Positions 59,428 to 64,000 of a DNA stretch of 64,000 bases are shown here, one piece after another. Under the pieces are notes generated by a model. That model was not told the DNA's origin. It made no database searches and worked only from the letters and a program-made list of their open reading frames with translations. Source of the DNA: Halobacteriales archaeon (GTDB lineage Archaea; Halobacteriota; Halobacteria; Halobacteriales; SKNY01); the NCBI GenBank assembly GCA_007118975.1, contig SKQO01000080.1, positions 1-64,000 of the forward strand, in the 5' to 3' direction. Position numbers and translations under genes: made by a program. Positions within the stretch are counted from its first letter, which is position 1, and each line of letters starts with the position of its first letter.

Positions 59428-61326
59428 CTACATTCGATCGCGCATGGCTGCCTGTTCGAGGAACGACTCTGGCAGTGCCTCGACCTCGCCCACCTGGACC
59501 CGCCACAGGTTGGCATAGAGTCCGTCGTTCCGCAGTAGTTCCCCGTGCTGACCACGCTCGTTGATCTGTCCGTCTTCGAGCACGAAGATGCGATCGGCGT
59601 TTCGGACAGTCGAGAGCCGATGGGCGATCACGAACGTCGTTCGATTCTCGATGAGGTTTTCGAGGCTTCGCTTGATGAGAACCTCCGTCTCGTTGTCGAC
59701 GTGGCTCGTCGCCTCGTCGAGGATGAGGATCTCCGGGTCCTCAAGAATCGTTCTGGCGATCGCAATCCGCTGGCGCTGTCCGCCGGAGAGTTTGTCCCCG
59801 CGCTGGCCGACCTCGGTATCGTAGCCGTCTTCGAGGTCCGTGATGAATCCGTGTGCGTTTGCGAGTTCGGCCACCCGACGGATGTCGCCCTCCGGGACGT
59901 CTTTCCCGTACGCGATGTTCTCGCGGATCGTCCCCGGAAACAGGAACGGTTCCTGGCTGACGTAGCCGATCGATTTCCGCAGACTCCGGATGTTGATATC
60001 GCGGACGTCGTACCCGTCGACCCGCACTGCACCCGAATCCACGTCGTGGAATCGCAACAGCAATTTCATCAGGGTCGATTTTCCCGACCCCGTGGGTCCG
60101 ACGAGACCGATCATCTCGCCCGGTTCGACCTCGAATGACAACCCATCAAGTGCCTTTTCTTTCTCGTTATATGAGAAGTGAACGTCATCATATTCGACGC
60201 GCCCGCTCACGTCTTCTAGCTCGTGTGCCCCCTCCTCTTCCGGTATCTTCCCGGGGTAGTCCATAAGCACCCAGACGCGTTCGGCGGATGCCTTGACCTT
60301 CTGGTAGTTGTTGAGGAGTTGGCCCGCTTGCGCCATGGGTGCCTGGATCTGCCGGGTGTAATCAAGGAACATGACGATGATTCCGACCGTGATGTCTCCC
60401 GTGAAGAACAGCGGTGCCCCGAACATCAACCAGTACCCGCCGGTGAACAGTACCAGCGCGAATCCGGCGCCACTGATGAACGTCAGCGACGGCCCGAACC
60501 GAACGCCCCAACGGCGGGCATCCCACCGTGCTTCCTTGTGTTCGAGGGAGGATTCGCTGACGCGGTCGGCCTCGAATTGTTCGGTCGTAAACGCCTTCAC
60601 TACTGCAATGCCGCTGATGTTGTTTTCGAGTCGCGCGGCCAGCTTTCCGAACGTGCCCCTGGCGGCTCGATATTTCGGGCGCACGATTCTGACGAACATA
60701 TAACTCACCAGGAGAATGAACGGCGCTGGTAACAGTGCGACTAGGGCGAGCTGCCAGTTGATCGCGAGCATGACAACCGTAATCCCGGCGACCTGCACGA
60801 TGATGTTGAGAATTCGCCCGACCCAGCCGTTCAGAAATCCTTCGAGTCGGTTGACGTCGCTGGCGATGATCGCCATGATCTCCCCGGTCTGTTTGTCCGA
60901 GAAAAACCCCATTCCCTGGTACTGGACTTGATCGTAAACGTCGGTCCGAAGTGCGTGTTGGGTCTCCTCGGCAAAGTACGCCCAACCCCAACTGCCGGCC
61001 CACGTCGAGAGCGAGTTCAATACGTAAATCCCGATCAGCAGTAAAAAGATGAGCGTCAGCTGTTCGGATGGGGTAGCTGGAATCCACGCGTCGGGCACTC
61101 CCGGAAGCCCGAAGGGTGTTTCCTGGGTGAACAGCGAGTCGATTGCCAAAGCCAGAATGTATGCTGGCACCAGCCCCATGAGGGGGGAGACCATATTCGA
61201 CACCAGCGCAATACCGGCAGGCAACGGATATCTGATCCCGTACTCCTTGAACAACCGGAGCATCGGGAATCGTACTTCGGAGCGTTCCTCGATGAAGAGC
61301 TCCTCTCGATCGACCCGACCAGACAT
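59428..61326 (-). CDS. ABC transporter, fused TM and ATP-binding domains
   Basis: GLVGPTGSGKSTLMKLLLRF, LSGGQRQRIAIARTILEDPEILILDEATSHVDNETE. Confidence 0.96.
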   Translation of the reverse strand: MSGRVDREELFIEERSEVRFPMLRLFKEYGIRYPLPAGIALVSNMVSPLMGLVPAYILALAIDSLFTQETPFGLPGVPDAWIPATPSEQLTLIFLLLIGIYVLNSLSTWAGSWGWAYFAEETQHALRTDVYDQVQYQGMGFFSDKQTGEIMAIIASDVNRLEGFLNGWVGRILNIIVQVAGITVVMLAINWQLALVALLPAPFILLVSYMFVRIVRPKYRAARGTFGKLAARLENNISGIAVVKAFTTEQFEADRVSESSLEHKEARWDARRWGVRFGPSLTFISGAGFALVLFTGGYWLMFGAPLFFTGDITVGIIVMFLDYTRQIQAPMAQAGQLLNNYQKVKASAERVWVLMDYPGKIPEEEGAHELEDVSGRVEYDDVHFSYNEKEKALDGLSFEVEPGEMIGLVGPTGSGKSTLMKLLLRFHDVDSGAVRVDGYDVRDINIRSLRKSIGYVSQEPFLFPGTIRENIAYGKDVPEGDIRRVAELANAHGFITDLEDGYDTEVGQRGDKLSGGQRQRIAIARTILEDPEILILDEATSHVDNETEVLIKRSLENLIENRTTFVIAHRLSTVRNADRIFVLEDGQINERGQHGELLRNDGLYANLWRVQVGEVEALPESFLEQAAMRDRM

Positions 61327-61578
61327 CGCCTATACAGCCCTCTCGCGATCGGCTTCCAGTTTCAGTACTCCCGACCAACGATTGGGCGGTAGACGGTTCG
61401 TGACGGTGGTTTGGGCAGCGGCTAGCGGTTCGTGAGTTCTCGCCATACTGCAGTAAACGGCGGTCCAGTATAAATACGCACGCAAGTCGGCGAGGGCTAC
61501 CCCCAACTTCCGCTCGTGGTGGGGAGATGACCGGCATGCTCAGCGCCGTGTCGGAGTGTTTAACTCTTGCAGGCTAAG

Positions 61579-61621
61579 CCCCGTCCTCAAGGAGCGACCG
61601 AAGGGAGCGAGTAGGGCGGGG
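61579..61621 (+). repeat. Upstream copy of TnpB-element terminal hairpin
   Basis: CCCCGTCCTCAAGGAGCGACCGAAGGGAGCGAGTAGGGCGGGG; 36/43 identical to 62950-62992. Confidence 0.8.
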
Positions 61622-61684
61622 ATACAGCCGTACACTCCTTGACTTACCGAACGTTCAAGTGGCAGCCAGCCTACCAAATTCGTA

Positions 61685-62995
61685 GTGGTTGAGGAGACGT
61701 TCAACTACGTTGTAACGCCGGACTGCGACGAGACAGCCGCCGCAGCGTGGAGCGATATTCAAACCTGCCGCGACGTGTACAACCATGCACTCACGCAGGA
61801 ATACCGCCCCCGACCTGACTACGACAAACCATCGTACCGGGAGATGCAGAACAAAATCACGGCGTGGGAAGAGCGGTGGCCCAAATGGAGTACTGCGTAC
61901 TCCAAATGCCTGCAGATGGCTGTCCGTCGGCTCAAACAAAGCGAGAGCGTACTTGGGTCTCTTCAAGCCCGAGGCTATGACGTAGGGGGGTTGAAATGGA
62001 AAGCACTGCACGAATTCCGCAGCATCGTATACAACCAGTCCGGTTTCGACGTGGATCATCACACGGACCGGACTGCCCACGCGGTCGTGAACTTCTCCAA
62101 GATCGGTGATTTCCACCTCACCTACCACCGCCCACTCCCCGACGACGGAGCCATCACACTGATCATCCTGAAGAAAGAGAAAACCGGTGACTTGTCCGTC
62201 AGTATCGTCGTCGACTACGCCCCGGAATACCCGGAGAACCCGGCTGTCGAAGACATCGACCCGGAAGACACAGTCGGGATCGACCTCGGCATCACAAAGT
62301 TCATTCACAACTCAGACGGTCTTTCGTTCGATTCACTTGACGAGCAGCGTGACCGCGACCGAATTGACCGACGACACCGTGATCTCTCCCGGAAAGAACA
62401 CGGCTCGAACAATTGGGAGAAAGCCCGGCAACTACTTGCTCGGGCATACGACCGATTGCACAACCGGCGTGAAGACTACCGGCAGAAACTTGCCCACGAA
62501 TACACCACTCGGTACGACGCAGTGTTCCTCGAAGACCCAGACATGAAAGCGATGAAGGAAGATGGCAGGAATAGTCGGAATATTGCAGCGATGTCGTGGC
62601 GGCAAACAATTCAGGCATTCAAGCGCCACGGGGAGAAAAACGGGTGTTACGTCATCGAGGTGCCACCGGAAGGCACGACGAAACGTTGCTCCCAATGTGG
62701 GTGTAAGACGGAAAAGCCGCTATGGGTCCGTGAGCACTCGTGTCCCTCGTGTGGATTCGAAGTTGATAGGGACCACAACGCTGCGTTAGAGATCAAACGC
62801 CTCGGACTGCAACAACTCGGAATCGAAACTTCGGCGGAAGATGTAGGTCAGGGCATGGCAGAATCAACGCCTGCGGAGACTGCGCTCCCTGGGGACACTG
62901 AGAAAACACCCGATGATGTGTCTCCAAAGCGCGTCGTTGAAACAAAAAACCCCTGCCTCAAGGAGCCACCGAAGGCGGCGAGTAGGCAGGGGTAG
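61685..62995 (+). mobile_element. tnpB: IS200/IS605-family (IS1341-type) TnpB RNA-guided nuclease gene, no tnpA
   Basis: RuvC-I VGIDLGITKF, RuvC-II FLEDPDMKAM, zinc ribbon CSQCGCKT...CPSCGFEVDRDHNAALEIKRLG; full length. Confidence 0.95.
62950..62992 (+). repeat. 3' terminal hairpin of the TnpB element (likely omega/sot-RNA 3' structure), inside the tnpB 3' end
   Basis: CCCCTGCCTCAAGGAGCCACCGAAGGCGGCGAGTAGGCAGGGG followed by tagttcac. Confidence 0.75.
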
Positions 62996-63035
62996 TTCAC
63001 CTAGACAGCTTCAGGACCGCACAATCCGTAAAACG

Positions 63036-64000
63036 ATGAATTCGCCACCAGCACCCACGCGTCGGACGTTCGCGATCGTGGGTATCGCGGCCTTCTCGTA
63101 CACCTGCTTGATGTTCATTTGGTTTACCCTCCCCGCATATCTTTCCCCGATCATCGACGAATTGGGGCTTTCGAGCACGGAGGCCGGGATCGTCGTGGGG
63201 GCCGTTCCATTGACGTATATTCCACTGGCACTGCTTTCTGGGTTGTTTGTCGACCGCGTCGGTCCGGGCCGGAGTCTCGCAATCGGCGTGCTGCTGTTTG
63301 GTCTCGCACAGATCGGCCGGAGTACCGTCTCCGATTTCTGGTCGTTGCTGGGATTCACGATCCTGATCGGGGTGGGAGCGACGACCATCACGTTTGGGCT
63401 GCCCAAGCTGGTCTCCATGCTCTTCCCCCCGGATCGTACCGGCGCACCATCCGCCATCTATCTGGTCGCGGCGAATACCGGTTCCGCGACCGCCTTTGCC
63501 CTTGGACGCCCGCTCATCGGTCCGCTGCTCGGTGGCTGGCGGCCGCTGTTTTTCTGGAGTGGGCTCCTGGCGGTCGTGTACGCGATCGGGTGGTTAGGCC
63601 TCGCGCTCCTGCTCGGACTCGACAACGTGGGGGACCCGAGCGACGGGTCATTGCAGGGGATGGTCGACGATCTCCTCACGGTGTTGTCCCACCGCGAACT
63701 CCAGGTACTCGTCCTCATTGGAACGATGTATTTACTCGTCGGTCACGGCGTCCAGGGCTGGCTACCGACCGTTCTGGAGGACCGGGGGATCTCTGCCGCG
63801 GTCGCAGGCGTTACGACGAGTGGATTCGTCGTGGCCCTCGTCGTTGGTATCGTGACCGTTCCGACGATTGCGGATCGACTTGGCCGTCGTCCCACTGCGC
63901 TCAGCGTCTGTGGCATCTTTGTAAGCGTGGGCGTCCTCACCATCATGTTCGCCCCGACACCCGGCCTCTCGGTCGTGGGAGTCGTGATCGCCGGTATCGG
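63036..64000 (+). CDS. MFS transporter (runs off window end)
   Basis: MNSPPAPTRRTFAIVGIAAFSYTCLMFIWFTLPAYLSPIIDELGLSSTEAGIVVGAVP...; about 9 TM; open at the right edge, so missing from the ORF track. Confidence 0.9.
   Translation, partial: MNSPPAPTRRTFAIVGIAAFSYTCLMFIWFTLPAYLSPIIDELGLSSTEAGIVVGAVPLTYIPLALLSGLFVDRVGPGRSLAIGVLLFGLAQIGRSTVSDFWSLLGFTILIGVGATTITFGLPKLVSMLFPPDRTGAPSAIYLVAANTGSATAFALGRPLIGPLLGGWRPLFFWSGLLAVVYAIGWLGLALLLGLDNVGDPSDGSLQGMVDDLLTVLSHRELQVLVLIGTMYLLVGHGVQGWLPTVLEDRGISAAVAGVTTSGFVVALVVGIVTVPTIADRLGRRPTALSVCGIFVSVGVLTIMFAPTPGLSVVGVVIAGI

Noticed and set aside
59227-59538. ORF beginning LYGVSLTTDELREAGGSLVHLAALQRVTL
   Set aside because: The first 30 residues look protein-like, but the rest overlaps the ABC transporter antisense; at most a gene fragment
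60362-61537. 391-aa minus-strand ORF
   Set aside because: Out-of-frame reading of the ABC transporter gene; Arg/His/Ser-rich
1-64000. CRISPR arrays, toxin-antitoxin pairs, BREX/DISARM or other defence islands, prophage
   Set aside because: No regularly spaced repeats or matching gene families seen; TnpB is the only RNA-guided nuclease-type gene

Overview
The window is a GC-rich haloarchaeal chromosomal segment, judged from acidic proteins, archaeal gene families and many ATGA or short gene overlaps. It is mostly housekeeping and metabolic. Main loci are: the Pst phosphate transporter with a PhoU (1-6.2 kb); an archaeosine tRNA-modification cluster (tgtA, arcS, XPB-like helicase, RaSEA; 7.5-14.4 kb); purQ/purS/purC; F420 biosynthesis (cofH, cofG, cofC) next to the tubulin-like cetZ; a TrkA/RCK protein flanked by stand-alone RAM proteins; SAH metabolism; threonine dehydratase; an MBL/DUF3006 pair; tRNA-Leu(TAA); NAD salvage genes around an Hvo_1808-type PGF-CTERM surface protein; RNase P RNA; DtxR; L10e; gap/pgk; tandem pcm paralogs; nikR; the glycine cleavage operon; HMG-CoA synthase; an ABC exporter; and an intact IS1341-type TnpB. 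No CRISPR array, defence island or clearly new multigene system was seen. The most unusual signals are (1) two 43-nt hairpins flanking and ending the tnpB gene, whose stem differences are compensatory, (2) an eroded TnpB-type right end elsewhere, (3) a candidate structured RNA or long leader upstream of a zinc-ribbon gene, (4) a locus open on both strands downstream of RaSEA, including an in-frame TAG followed by a His-rich segment, (5) a frameshifted membrane-protein gene, and (6) a divergent second Pcm paralog. All assignments come from reading the sequence by eye. No searches were run.
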